Assembly: GCA_017935825.1 (NCBI GenBank) | Contig: JAGBGW010000214.1 | Location: forward strand, 1-9,934 | Length of the DNA stretch: 9,934 nucleotides | Source of the DNA: Clostridia bacterium | Lineage (GTDB): Bacteria > Bacillota > Clostridia > Christensenellales > Maliibacteriaceae | Direction of reading: 5' to 3' | Shown here: positions 1 to 7,543 of the stretch, piece by piece | Layout: each line of letters opens with the position of its first letter | Position numbering within the stretch: position 1 is the stretch's first letter | The notes under the pieces: model-generated | What the model saw: only the letters and a program-made list of their open reading frames with translations | Databases searched by the model: none | Told to the model about the DNA's origin: nothing | Translations under genes and position numbers: made by a program

Positions 1-21
1 CTACAATTGAGTTACACCCGC
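1..21 (-). tRNA. 5' end of a third tRNA in the operon (partial, probably tRNA-Gly)
   Basis: Read on the minus strand, these 21 bases begin GCGGGTG and continue into ACTCAATTGTAG, which fits an acceptor strand followed by the start of a D arm. The anticodon lies beyond the left edge, so the identity is not shown. The acceptor and D-arm sequence resembles Firmicutes tRNA-Gly, and an isoacceptor such as UCC would make sense beside tRNA-Gly(GCC), but that is inference. Only three bases separate it from the CCA end of the neighbouring tRNA-Gly, so the two are almost certainly cut from one transcript. Confidence 0.65.
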
Positions 22-24
22 AAA

Positions 25-99
25 TGGAGCGGAAAACGAGATTCGAACTCGCGACCCCCGCCTTGGCAAGGCGGTGCTCTACCACTGAGCTATTCCCGC
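25..99 (-). tRNA. tRNA-Gly, anticodon GCC
   Basis: The minus strand folds as a complete cloverleaf. The acceptor strand GCGGGAA pairs with TTTCCGC (one G-U pair), followed by discriminator T and an encoded CCA. The D arm is AGCTCAGTGGTAGAGC. The anticodon arm contains CCGCC/TTGCCAA/GGCGG with GCC as the anticodon, and the T arm is GCGAG-TTCGAAT-CTCGT. The tRNA reads GGC/GGU glycine codons. It is the second gene of a minus-strand tRNA operon, 19 bases downstream of tRNA-Leu. Confidence 0.97.
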
Positions 100-118
100 A
101 TACGTTGATGTGATGAAA

Positions 119-203
119 TGGTGCGGACGAAGAGACTTGAACTCTTACGTCACTTGGACACTGGAACCTAAATCCAGCGCGTCTGCCATTCCGCCACGCC
201 CGC
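119..203 (-). tRNA. tRNA-Leu, anticodon UAG
   Basis: This is an 85-base class II tRNA on the minus strand. The acceptor strand GCGGGCG pairs with CGTCCGC (one G-U pair), with discriminator A and an encoded CCA. The anticodon arm is CTGGA-TTTAGGT-TCCAG, giving anticodon TAG, which reads CUN leucine codons. A long variable arm, typical of tRNA-Leu, precedes the T arm AAGAG-TTCAAGT-CTCTT. It is the first gene of the tRNA operon, about 30 bases downstream of the predicted transcription start. Confidence 0.97.
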
Positions 204-241
204 AGGCTTTGATGTGGTGTCGCATCTCGGCGACAGGTGTT

Positions 242-270
242 AGTATATTACTTACCCCCCTTTTTGTCAA
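242..270 (-). promoter_or_regulatory. Strong sigma-A promoter of the tRNA operon
   Basis: On the minus strand TTGACA (265-270) is followed after exactly 17 bases by TATACT (242-247), an essentially consensus housekeeping promoter. A/T tracts at about 275-305, just upstream of the -35 box, look like an UP element, as expected for a stable-RNA promoter. The spacer contains a run of six G. Transcription should start near 235 and run through tRNA-Leu, tRNA-Gly and the partial third tRNA. Confidence 0.85.
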
Positions 271-348
271 CACCTTTTTTCAAAAATTTTTAAAAAACTT
301 TTTGCTTCTATTATAATACTTCAAAAAATCTTTTGATCTGAAAAGCAC

Positions 349-378
349 TTGAGTAACAGATTGCACTGCGGTTATAAT
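349..378 (+). promoter_or_regulatory. Probable sigma-A promoter of the asparaginase gene
   Basis: TTGAGT (349-354) and a perfect TATAAT (373-378) are separated by 18 bases, on the plus strand, about 55 bases before the asparaginase start codon. The promoter diverges from the tRNA promoter. I see no clear operator or riboswitch in the short leader. Confidence 0.6.
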
Positions 379-433
379 AAAAACATCCAAAAAAATATTG
401 AAAATTTTTTGAGTGAAGGGAAGAAAATTTCCT

Positions 434-1447
434 ATGGATCAAATTTTGAAACAGAAAAAAATTCTCATGATCGCAACCGGCGGCACCATTGCAACGCTGG
501 AAACGGCAGAAGGTCTTTCCCCCATGCTGACCTCGAGCGATCTGCTTGACGCTGTACCTGAACTGGAATCGATCTGCGAAATTTCCACGCTGCAGCTTTT
601 TAATATCGACTCCACAAATATCAACTACACCCACTGGCTGGAAGTGGCACGCTGCATCCGCGCAAACTATGCGCTCTACGACGGCTTTGTCATCACCCAC
701 GGCACCGACACCATGGCATACACCGCGGCGGCGCTTTCCTACCTTGTGCAAAAAAGCAGAAAGCCCATCGTCATCACCGGCGCACAGCAGTCCATTTCAA
801 AGAGGGAAACCGATGCAAGACGAAACCTGATCTGCGCCTTCCGCTATGCATCGGACGACCGCGCCAACGGCGTGCACATCGTCTTTGACGGTCAGGTAAT
901 TTTGGGTACACGCGCCAGAAAGTCCAGAAGCAAGAGTTACAATGCATTTTCCAGTATCGACTACCCTGCCACGTCCATCGTGCTGGAGGATAAGGTCATC
1001 CACTACATTGAAGAAACCGATGTATCCGACACCCCCGTCTTCTACGACAGCATGGTGCCCCGTGTCTTTGTCTGGAAACTGATCCCCGGGCCCGATGCAT
1101 CCATCTTCCCCTATCTGATCGACCACTACGATGCCATCGTCATCGAAAGCTTCGGCGTGGGCGGCATCCCCTGCCATGAGGATTCCACCTTTATTGATGG
1201 AATTGCAGATTTGATCGCCCATGGCAAGACCGTTGTCATGACCACGCAGGTGCCCCACGAGGGCAGCGACCTTGGACGCTACCAGGTGGGTTACCGCATC
1301 AAGGAAGAATATGAGGCGCTGGAAGCCTACAACATGACCTTGGAATCGGTGGTGACCAAGCTTATGTGGATCCTCGGTCAGACCGACGATCCCGACCGCA
1401 TCCGACAGCTGTTCAACACCCCCATAGCTCACGACCTGATTGTTTGA
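434..1447 (+). CDS. ansA: Type I (cytoplasmic) L-asparaginase
   Basis: It hydrolyses L-asparagine to L-aspartate and ammonia. The 337-residue product, close to the usual length of the family, carries both signature sequences: ATGGTIAT at residues 14-21 (nucleophile Thr18) and THGTDTMAY at 88-96 (Thr91 and Asp92). Lys163, in a TRARKSRS context, matches the catalytic lysine of E. coli AnsA. No signal peptide is present, which points to the cytoplasmic type I enzyme rather than the periplasmic high-affinity type II form. I chose the ATG at 434, after a GGAAG-type ribosome site at 419-423; an in-frame GTG at 413 would add seven residues but sits beside that site. The gene is monocistronic, between its own promoter and a strong terminator. 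A role in asparagine catabolism is inferred from the family. Confidence 0.93.
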   Translation: MDQILKQKKILMIATGGTIATLETAEGLSPMLTSSDLLDAVPELESICEISTLQLFNIDSTNINYTHWLEVARCIRANYALYDGFVITHGTDTMAYTAAALSYLVQKSRKPIVITGAQQSISKRETDARRNLICAFRYASDDRANGVHIVFDGQVILGTRARKSRSKSYNAFSSIDYPATSIVLEDKVIHYIEETDVSDTPVFYDSMVPRVFVWKLIPGPDASIFPYLIDHYDAIVIESFGVGGIPCHEDSTFIDGIADLIAHGKTVVMTTQVPHEGSDLGRYQVGYRIKEEYEALEAYNMTLESVVTKLMWILGQTDDPDRIRQLFNTPIAHDLIV

Positions 1448-1460
1448 CCGATACAAAACA

Positions 1461-1494
1461 AAAAGCAGCAATTCACCTTTGAATTGCTGCTTTT
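1461..1494. terminator. Bidirectional intrinsic terminator between convergent genes
   Basis: Two perfectly complementary 14-base arms, AAAAGCAGCAATTC (1461-1474) and GAATTGCTGCTTTT (1481-1494), flank a 6-base loop. The A and T ends of the arms supply a U tract for transcripts in either direction. It begins 13 bases after the asparaginase stop codon and serves the lipoprotein gene arriving from the opposite strand. Confidence 0.92.
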
Positions 1495-1512
1495 CGCATT
1501 TAAAAATCAAGT

Positions 1513-2967
1513 TTAGAAATCAAGCCACTGTCCCTGCTGACCACCATTGTTATAATAGTCGCCGCCTACGCCGCTTGTCACAAACCACAGACCATTTTCG
1601 CATGTACCGAAGGTATAGCTGCCCTCATATTTGGGAAGACCGCCCTGGGAGGCAACATGTGCCCGTGTGATCGGCGTCCAGGTATCACTGCCCTCTTTCA
1701 TATAACGGGCATTGCACACCTGCATGGAACGCACGTCACCTGCGTACTCGATCAAATAGTTTTCAAGGAAAACCGCAATGTTGCCGCGGAAGGCTGTATC
1801 CTGAAGATTGGTATCGTAATAGGAAAGCTGAGTCCATTGCCCCGTTTCAAGATCACAGACCCACTGCTGCACAAGCGTGTTGCCCGTCTTTTCATCGGTA
1901 ACGCATTTTAAAAGCATGCGATACCAGTGATCCTGTTCCCAGCTAAAGGGCACAAGGCACTGAAAACCACTGCCTTCACCATGATAATCCTGCGCAATGC
2001 TCTGTTCCGTGCCAACCAAAGGATAAGGATCTGCATGGATGGTAGCAACAACGTTACCCGCAGAATCCTTGCAGTAGACATCCCAAAACGACATGATGGC
2101 CTTCATTGCACCGCCCGTGGTGTTCTGGAACCCCGCATAGGCATGCACACCATTGTAATCGGTGGTAACGCTTGCATACTGCGTTTCAAGAGCGGAATGA
2201 TCCATTTTCCAGTTGCCCAAACTGCAATAGGTGCCGCTTGGCAAATGATCGGCTTTAAAATCCACCGCATACTGCGTATAGCGCACATCCCCCACAGAAA
2301 ACCATGCAGCGATATACGGTGAACGCGCAGCAGAAATAGCATTGTAAGCATCGATCTGTGATTGCGTCGGCATTGTAAACTCACTTGCAAAATCCACGCT
2401 TTTTACCACCTGATATTCAGTTTGGCAAAGTACTTCTCCACCAACGGACCAAGTGACTGCATGCGAACCCAAAGATCGGTAATCTGCCATTTGATCTTCT
2501 GTCAACGCAAAACACGCAGGCTGTGTTTTTTCGCCTTTCATGGATGTTTGCACAGGGTTTTCAAATTGCATCACAGATCCGTCTTCCATCGTCGCAGTAA
2601 CATCTTTGCCCGAAATCAAAGACATGTCGTTTACCATCAGACAGAAAGAAAAGTATTCATTTTCTCCAAGATCTGCTTGATCCGTCACCAATGACTCTTC
2701 CCGCAGGAGCATCCCGCTTTGCGCACTGAAAACACACACGCTCGCATAATAAGGACTTTCGTGCAGGTTCACTTCCTGCACGGTCCCATCCTGCTGTACG
2801 GAATCCCTGTCATAATTGCCGGATGCGATCTGATCCAACGCTTCCAGTGCCGCCTGCTGCTGGGGTGTATAATACGTTTCTTCCTGTTTCGGCTTCACAA
2901 CGCAGCCGCAAAACAACAGTGCAGTACAAAGTGCAAAAACGCAAATCAGTTTTATGTAATTTTTCAT
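1513..2967 (-). CDS. Secreted lipoprotein, DUF3472-like
   Basis: This 484-residue protein starts with a lysine-containing N terminus and a hydrophobic stretch (about 5-19) ending in LLFCGC. Cys22 is the likely lipidated residue, giving a protein anchored on the outer face of the membrane. The lipobox is unusual, with Phe at -3 and Cys at -2. Residues 23-200 form a region I cannot assign. Residues about 205-425 look like DUF3472: an aromatic-rich beta pattern, FWDVY at 294-298, and GEGSG at 330-334 followed by an aromatic/Trp stretch and WYRMLLK. The family is thought to bind or act on carbohydrate, but its function is not established, so I give none. The start codon follows AAGAGG by a suitable distance. 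The gene lies downstream of parC on the same strand and may have its own promoter. It ends at the shared terminator. Confidence 0.8.
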   Translation of the reverse strand: MKNYIKLICVFALCTALLFCGCVVKPKQEETYYTPQQQAALEALDQIASGNYDRDSVQQDGTVQEVNLHESPYYASVCVFSAQSGMLLREESLVTDQADLGENEYFSFCLMVNDMSLISGKDVTATMEDGSVMQFENPVQTSMKGEKTQPACFALTEDQMADYRSLGSHAVTWSVGGEVLCQTEYQVVKSVDFASEFTMPTQSQIDAYNAISAARSPYIAAWFSVGDVRYTQYAVDFKADHLPSGTYCSLGNWKMDHSALETQYASVTTDYNGVHAYAGFQNTTGGAMKAIMSFWDVYCKDSAGNVVATIHADPYPLVGTEQSIAQDYHGEGSGFQCLVPFSWEQDHWYRMLLKCVTDEKTGNTLVQQWVCDLETGQWTQLSYYDTNLQDTAFRGNIAVFLENYLIEYAGDVRSMQVCNARYMKEGSDTWTPITRAHVASQGGLPKYEGSYTFGTCENGLWFVTSGVGGDYYNNGGQQGQWLDF

Positions 2968-2983
2968 TCAAAACCTCTTTTTA

Positions 2984-3013
2984 ATTGTAAACCTATTCGT
3001 ACAGGTTTACAAT
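2984..3013 (-). promoter_or_regulatory. Perfect 11-bp inverted repeat overlapping a possible lipoprotein promoter
   Basis: ATTGTAAACCT (2984-2994) and AGGTTTACAAT (3003-3013) are perfect inverted arms around an 8-base spacer, 5 bases beyond the parC stop. On the minus strand the same bases hold TTGTAA (3007-3012) and TACAAT (2984-2989), 17 bases apart, a plausible -35/-10 pair for the lipoprotein gene. No T tract follows the hairpin in the parC direction, so it is not a standard intrinsic terminator. It could be an operator sitting on a promoter, or a 3'-end stem protecting the parEC transcript. Confidence 0.55.
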
Positions 3014-3018
3014 CATTG

Positions 3019-5460
3019 TCACCACACGCGTTCCACCACGTCGTCCATCAGTGCCATCACTACGGGACTTCCCTTGGATGCGCGCATCTGGATCGGGATG
3101 GATTCGGTGCTCAGGCGCTGCGGTTCGCTCTTTTTGCGGACAACGGTAAGTTCGGTGGGTTCTGTGACGTGGACCGCCGCCGCGACGATGTCGCCGGGCA
3201 TGGTGCCGGGCTTGAACGGGAAGACCTTTGCGCCCTTGCCGTTTCGTCCCTGCAGGTCGAAGTCAGCGACCAGCATACGCTTGGCATAGCCGCGGTCGGT
3301 AAACAGTGCGATCTCCCCTTCTCCCTTGAGCAGTTTTGCAAAGATGACCTGATCGCCCTTGTCAAGGCTGATGACATGTACACCTGCGGTGACACGGCCT
3401 GTGGGCGTGATGGAAGAAGGATCCACATGGATGCTCATGCCGTTCTGGGTGATCATAAGAAGGGTCTGTTCTGCATCCTCATCAAGCTGTACGGCGATGA
3501 CCTCGTCGCCTTTTTTCAGGCTGATGCCGGGGAACTTCTTGCTTCTGACCACGTATTCAGAAAGCTCGCTTCGCTTTGCCATACCGTCACGGGTCATCAT
3601 CACGATGGTACCCTTGGTATTTTCGTCGGGCATTGCCAGCACCGCCACTGCGGTTTCGGTCTTATCAAAGCCGCCGCAAAGTGCGCTTACAAGCTTACCG
3701 CGCTCACGAGCCTTGGAGCCGTCGGGCACTTCCGCCACATCCACGCGATAGCATCTGCCAAGGTTGGATACCACCATAAGGCGCTGGTCGGTGGCAGTGC
3801 GAAGTGCAAAGCGAATGACTTCCGCTTCCTTGATGTCGCCTTCGCCTCGGGGGCGAACTGCTGCCTTTGCGGACAGGCGCTTCATGTAGCCGCCTGCGGT
3901 CATGGTGACGATCACGTCCTCCACCACCTGGAAGTCGCTTGCCTGTACCTGCTTGACCCCTGCAGGATCGATGAAGGCAGTACGGCGCGCATCGGCATAG
4001 TCCGCTTTGACGGCAAGAAGCTCTTTTTCGATGACACGCATCAGCTTCTTTTCGCTGGCAAGAATGCCTTCCAGTTCCGCGATCAGCTTCAAAATCGCTG
4101 CATATTCCTTTTTCAGTTCGTCGATCTGCAGTGCGGTCAATCGCTGCAGGCGCATATCAAGGATCGCCTGTGCCTGAATCTGGGAAAGCTCAAAGCGTGC
4201 CATCAGGGATTCACGGGCAACAGCGGGGTTGGCGCTGGCACGGATGATGGCGATGACCTCGTCGATGTTGGCGATGGCGATCATCAGACCTGCCAGAATG
4301 TGTTCCCTTGCGCGCGCCTTTTCAAGGTCGTACTGGGTTCTTCTGGTGACCACGTTCTTACGATGCTGGATGTAATAGTGATTGATTTCCCGAAGACTCA
4401 GCTGACGGGGTTTGCCCTCCGCAATTGCCATCATGTTGACACCGAAGGTGGTCTGCAGGGGGGTGTATTTGTAAAGATAGGCAAGGATCTTTTCCGCATC
4501 GGCGTCCTTTTTCAGCTCCACAACGGCGCGGATGCCGGTGCGGTCGGACTCATCACGCACATCGTTGATGCCGGAGAGAATCTCTTTTCTGTCCTGTGCC
4601 AGCTTTGCGATCTTTTCAAGCAGACCGGATTTATTGACCTGATAGGGCACTTCGTGAATGACGATCAGCTGTTTGCCTGCATTGCCCTTTTCGATGGTGC
4701 ATTTTGCGCGGATCTGGATTTTGCCGCGGCCCGTCTCGTAGGCCTGCTCGATCTCTTCGCTTTTGATGATCTCGCCGCCGGTGGGAAAGTCGGGACCGGG
4801 GATGTATTCCATCAATTCACGCGTGGTGATCTTGGGGTTCTTGATCTGGGCAAGCACACCGTCGATCACTTCGCCAAGATTATGAGGCGGAATGTTGGTG
4901 GCGATACCGATGGCGATACCGGAGGTACCGTTTACAAGCAAATTGGGATAGCTTGCAGGAAGAAGACGGGGTTCTTTTAAGGTATCGTCAAAGTTCAGCT
5001 GGAAAGGCACGGTGTCCTTATCGATATCCCGCAGCATTTCCAAGGCAAGGGGGCGCATACGGGCCTCGGTATATCGCATTGCAGCGGCGGAGTCACCGTC
5101 GATGGAACCGAAGTTGCCGTGACCGTCCACCAAGGGCATGCGCATGGCAAAATCCTGTGCCAGGCGCACCAGGGCATCGTAGACGGAGGAGTCGCCGTGG
5201 GGATGGTATTTACCAAGGCAGTCACCGACGATACGGGCGCACTTTCTGTGGGGCTTGTCAGGCCAAAGTGCCAGCTCATTCATGGTGTACAAGATGCGGC
5301 GCTGTACGGGCTTTAAGCCGTCTTCCACGCGCGGCAGTGCGCGGTCGAGGATAACATACTCCGCATAAGGGATCATGGAATTGTGCATGACCTCTTCCAT
5401 GGGCTGGGAGAGGATCACCTCACGGGAAGGCGGCAGCTGTGTTTCTTTTTTCTTAGCCAT
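3019..5460 (-). CDS. parC: DNA topoisomerase IV subunit A (GyrA/ParC family)
   Basis: This is the DNA cleavage and religation subunit that works with ParE to decatenate daughter chromosomes. From the ATG at 5460 it has 813 residues. The N-terminal part is classic: the quinolone region HPHGDSSVYD at 86-95, with Ser91 and Asp95 at the positions of E. coli GyrA Ser83 and Asp87, and catalytic Tyr130 in AAAMRYTEAR. A coiled tower region and a C-terminal beta-pinwheel (about 510-813) follow. Where gyrases carry the GyrA box QRRGGKG in the first blade, this protein has AAVRPRGEG (about 533-541); a degenerate QGRNGKG appears late, at 737-743. Loss of the box favours topoisomerase IV, but a divergent gyrase A cannot be excluded from sequence alone. 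The alternative TTG start at 5466 adds two residues but lies against the ribosome site. Confidence 0.9.
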   Translation of the reverse strand: MAKKKETQLPPSREVILSQPMEEVMHNSMIPYAEYVILDRALPRVEDGLKPVQRRILYTMNELALWPDKPHRKCARIVGDCLGKYHPHGDSSVYDALVRLAQDFAMRMPLVDGHGNFGSIDGDSAAAMRYTEARMRPLALEMLRDIDKDTVPFQLNFDDTLKEPRLLPASYPNLLVNGTSGIAIGIATNIPPHNLGEVIDGVLAQIKNPKITTRELMEYIPGPDFPTGGEIIKSEEIEQAYETGRGKIQIRAKCTIEKGNAGKQLIVIHEVPYQVNKSGLLEKIAKLAQDRKEILSGINDVRDESDRTGIRAVVELKKDADAEKILAYLYKYTPLQTTFGVNMMAIAEGKPRQLSLREINHYYIQHRKNVVTRRTQYDLEKARAREHILAGLMIAIANIDEVIAIIRASANPAVARESLMARFELSQIQAQAILDMRLQRLTALQIDELKKEYAAILKLIAELEGILASEKKLMRVIEKELLAVKADYADARRTAFIDPAGVKQVQASDFQVVEDVIVTMTAGGYMKRLSAKAAVRPRGEGDIKEAEVIRFALRTATDQRLMVVSNLGRCYRVDVAEVPDGSKARERGKLVSALCGGFDKTETAVAVLAMPDENTKGTIVMMTRDGMAKRSELSEYVVRSKKFPGISLKKGDEVIAVQLDEDAEQTLLMITQNGMSIHVDPSSITPTGRVTAGVHVISLDKGDQVIFAKLLKGEGEIALFTDRGYAKRMLVADFDLQGRNGKGAKVFPFKPGTMPGDIVAAAVHVTEPTELTVVRKKSEPQRLSTESIPIQMRASKGSPVVMALMDDVVERVW

Positions 5461-5466
5461 ATACAA

Positions 5467-5474
5467 TCACCTCT
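5467..5474 (-). promoter_or_regulatory. parC ribosome binding site overlapping the parE stop
   Basis: On the minus strand AGAGGTGA lies six bases before the parC ATG at 5460, and its first base is the last base of the parE TAA stop. The spacing decides for ATG 5460 over the TTG at 5466. The overlap suggests that ribosomes finishing parE reinitiate on parC, keeping the subunits in step. Confidence 0.75.
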
Positions 5475-7432
5475 TAGCCTTCCATCTGCATGAATGCATC
5501 TGCGCGGTTGAAATCCGCAAATTCGTTGATATAGTCGCGGCGCGGTTCCACCTTATCCCCCATCAGCACCGTGACCATGCGGTCTGCCTCCGCCGCATCT
5601 TCGATGGAAACGCGGATGAGGGTACGGTTATTGGGGTCAAGGGTGGTTTCCCAAAGCTGTTCGGGGTTCATCTCGCCAAGACCTTTGTAGCGCTGGACGG
5701 TGTAGTTGCGCTTCAATCGCGCGGTCGCCTGTTCCAGCGACTTATCGTCATAGAAGTAGGAGGACTTACCGCCCACCGTCAGACGGTAAAGCGGCGGCAC
5801 GCCCATGTAGACGTGACCTTCGGTGATCAGCTCGCGCATATAGCGGAAGAAGAAGGTCAAAAGAATGGCGCGGATATGACCGCCGTCCTGATCCGCATCG
5901 GAGAGGATGATCACCTTATGATAGCGAAGGTTTTTCAAGGAAAAATCCTCATCGATGCCTGTGCCAAGTGCGGTGATGATGGAGCGGAACTCGTCATTTG
6001 CCAGCACCTCGTCAAGGCGCTTTTTCTCTGCATTCAAGGGTTTGCCGCGAAGGGGCAAAATCGCCTGGGTCTTTCTGTCTCTGCCCTGTTTGGCGCTGCC
6101 GCCTGCGGAGTCGCCCTCGACCAGGAACAGCTCGTTTTCCTCCGCCTTTCTTCCTGTGCAGGATGCAAGCTTGCCGACCAGCTGCACAGAATCCAAGGAA
6201 TTCCTTCTTCTTGCGGTCTCCTTTGCCTTTCTGGAAGCTTCGCGCACGCGTGCTGCAGCGCGGGCTTTTTCGATGATGGCTGCTGCCAGCTCCGCGTTTT
6301 TGATGTCGTCCAGCCAAAGGGTCAGCTTTTCAACCAAAACTGCTTCCACGGCGACACGGGCCTCGGTGTTGCCCAGCTTGGTCTTGGTCTGGCCTTCAAA
6401 CTGCACGTTCTTCATGTGGATGGAAAGCACAGCCGTCAGACCGTCGCGGAAGTCATCGCCCACAAGTGCGGTCTCTTTTTCCTTGAGCATCTTGTTGCGC
6501 TTTGCAAAGTCATTGAACACGCGGGTAAGCGCGGTGCGAAGACCCGTCTCGTGGGTGCCGCCCTGGGGCGTGGGGATGTTATTGACGTAAGATACGATGT
6601 TTTCACCGTAAGCATCGGTATACTGCATGGCGACGCTGACGCGGATGCCGTCGCGGATGCCTTCAAGATAGATGGGCGTTTCGTTGACGGGGGTTTTACC
6701 GTTTACCGCATAGCGTGCAAAGTCTACAAGGCCGCCTTCAAAGTGATACACACGGCGCTTGAACTTGCCATCTTCCTTGACACGTTCGTCCACCAAGGTA
6801 AACGTGCCCGTGGGGTTCAGATATGCAAGCTCGCGCAATCTTCGGGAGATCTGATGGGAGTCAAACTCCACGGTCTCGAAGATTTCGGGATCGGGATAGA
6901 AGGTGATCTTGGTGCCGCGCTTTCTGACAGGTCCCACCTGCTGCAAGGGAGCCTCGGGCTCACCTGCGTGGGAAACACCCTTTTTGTCAGTAAAACTTGC
7001 AAAGCTTTGGCGATAGAGCCTTCCATCCACCGCAACTTCGCAGGTCAAAGCGGTACTCAGTGCATTGACGACGGCGGCGCCTACGCCATGCAGACCGCCG
7101 GAATATTCATAATTGGAATCGTTGAACTTACCACCTGCATGAAGCTGGGTAAAGACAACTTCAACACCCGACACTTTAAGTTCGGGATGGATGCCCACAG
7201 GGATACCGCGGCCGTTATCCTCGACGGTTGCGCCACCGCCCTGGTGCAGCGTGATCTTGACCTGATCCGCATAGCCGTTTGCCGTTTCGTCCACGGCATT
7301 GTCCACGATCTCCCAAAGCAGGTGATGCAGACCCGGTTTGCCTGTGGAGCCAATATACATACCGGGTCTTCTTCGAACTGCCTCCAGTCCTTTTAAGACC
7401 TCGATATCCGATGCATTGTATGTTCCTGCCAT
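5474..7432 (-). CDS. parE: DNA topoisomerase IV subunit B (GyrB/ParE family)
   Basis: This is the ATPase subunit of the type IIA topoisomerase. The 652-residue product has all the expected landmarks. In the GHKL ATPase these are EIVDNAVDE (41-49, Glu41 the general base), DNGRGIP (72-78) and the lid GGLHGVG (112-118); TKTKLGN marks the transducer. The Toprim domain has EGDSAGG with Glu439 and the metal-binding DADQDGG with Asp512 and Asp514. QRYKGLGEMN follows near the end. Gly518 replaces the usual alanine in the DxDGAHIR motif. The length is that of the short Gram-positive form, without the GyrB insert of enterobacteria. GyrB versus ParE rests on the partner: the neighbouring A subunit lacks a GyrA box, and dnaA/recF-type neighbours are absent here. 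The ATG follows GGAGGA at about seven bases. It has its own upstream promoter and is followed by parC. Confidence 0.9.
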   Translation of the reverse strand: MAGTYNASDIEVLKGLEAVRRRPGMYIGSTGKPGLHHLLWEIVDNAVDETANGYADQVKITLHQGGGATVEDNGRGIPVGIHPELKVSGVEVVFTQLHAGGKFNDSNYEYSGGLHGVGAAVVNALSTALTCEVAVDGRLYRQSFASFTDKKGVSHAGEPEAPLQQVGPVRKRGTKITFYPDPEIFETVEFDSHQISRRLRELAYLNPTGTFTLVDERVKEDGKFKRRVYHFEGGLVDFARYAVNGKTPVNETPIYLEGIRDGIRVSVAMQYTDAYGENIVSYVNNIPTPQGGTHETGLRTALTRVFNDFAKRNKMLKEKETALVGDDFRDGLTAVLSIHMKNVQFEGQTKTKLGNTEARVAVEAVLVEKLTLWLDDIKNAELAAAIIEKARAAARVREASRKAKETARRRNSLDSVQLVGKLASCTGRKAEENELFLVEGDSAGGSAKQGRDRKTQAILPLRGKPLNAEKKRLDEVLANDEFRSIITALGTGIDEDFSLKNLRYHKVIILSDADQDGGHIRAILLTFFFRYMRELITEGHVYMGVPPLYRLTVGGKSSYFYDDKSLEQATARLKRNYTVQRYKGLGEMNPEQLWETTLDPNNRTLIRVSIEDAAEADRMVTVLMGDKVEPRRDYINEFADFNRADAFMQMEG

Positions 7433-7490
7433 AACTGCTCCTCCAAACTACTGTATATCCACATCATATTGCACAAAGCTTTATCTCCAC

Positions 7491-7509
7491 CACAACATGT
7501 GATGTTGTG
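7491..7509. repeat. Perfect palindrome at the parE transcription start
   Basis: CACAACAT (7491-7498) and ATGTTGTG (7502-7509) are exact inverted arms around GTG. Relative to the predicted parE -10 box the palindrome covers about +2 to +20, in the untranslated leader some 58 bases before the ATG. That position suits a repressor operator or a protective 5' RNA hairpin. I do not recognise the motif; it does not match the Gram-positive LexA box. Confidence 0.6.
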
Positions 7510-7517
7510 CCTTCCAT

Positions 7518-7526
7518 ATTATACCA
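7518..7526 (-). promoter_or_regulatory. Extended -10 promoter of parE-parC
   Basis: The minus strand reads TGGTATAAT, a perfect TATAAT (7518-7523) preceded by the TG of an extended -10 element. At 17 bases upstream the -35 position is poor (TAAAAG), which is acceptable for an extended -10 promoter. A TTGACG at 7528-7533 is too close to serve as the -35. Predicted transcription start is near 7511, giving a leader of about 80 bases. Confidence 0.65.
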
Positions 7527-7543
7527 CACTCGTCAAGTACCTT

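Noticed and set aside
261..340. AT-rich tract as a replication origin or a small gene.
   Set aside because: It has no repeated DnaA-box-like sequences and no plausible start with a ribosome site. It is explained by an UP element plus the divergent promoter region.
413..433. GTG upstream of the asparaginase ATG as the true start.
   Set aside because: It would place the start beside the purine-rich ribosome site and add seven residues (MKGRKFP) not expected before the first beta strand.
2984..3013. Intrinsic terminator of parEC.
   Set aside because: The stem is good, but the minus-strand bases after it are TAAAAAGAGG rather than a T tract.
2719..4980. A 753-codon open frame on the plus strand antisense to parC.
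   Set aside because: It lies opposite a clear topoisomerase gene, has no ribosome site at its start and encodes a low-complexity Cys/His/Phe-rich product. Its openness follows from codon bias in parC, which rarely uses the codons that become antisense stops.
5375..7396. A 673-codon open frame antisense to parE.
   Set aside because: Same reason: a mirror of a well-conserved gene, with no recognisable domain of its own.
7528..7533. TTGACG on the minus strand as the -35 box of parE.
   Set aside because: It is only about four bases from the -10 box, far too close. The TG of the extended -10 explains the promoter better.
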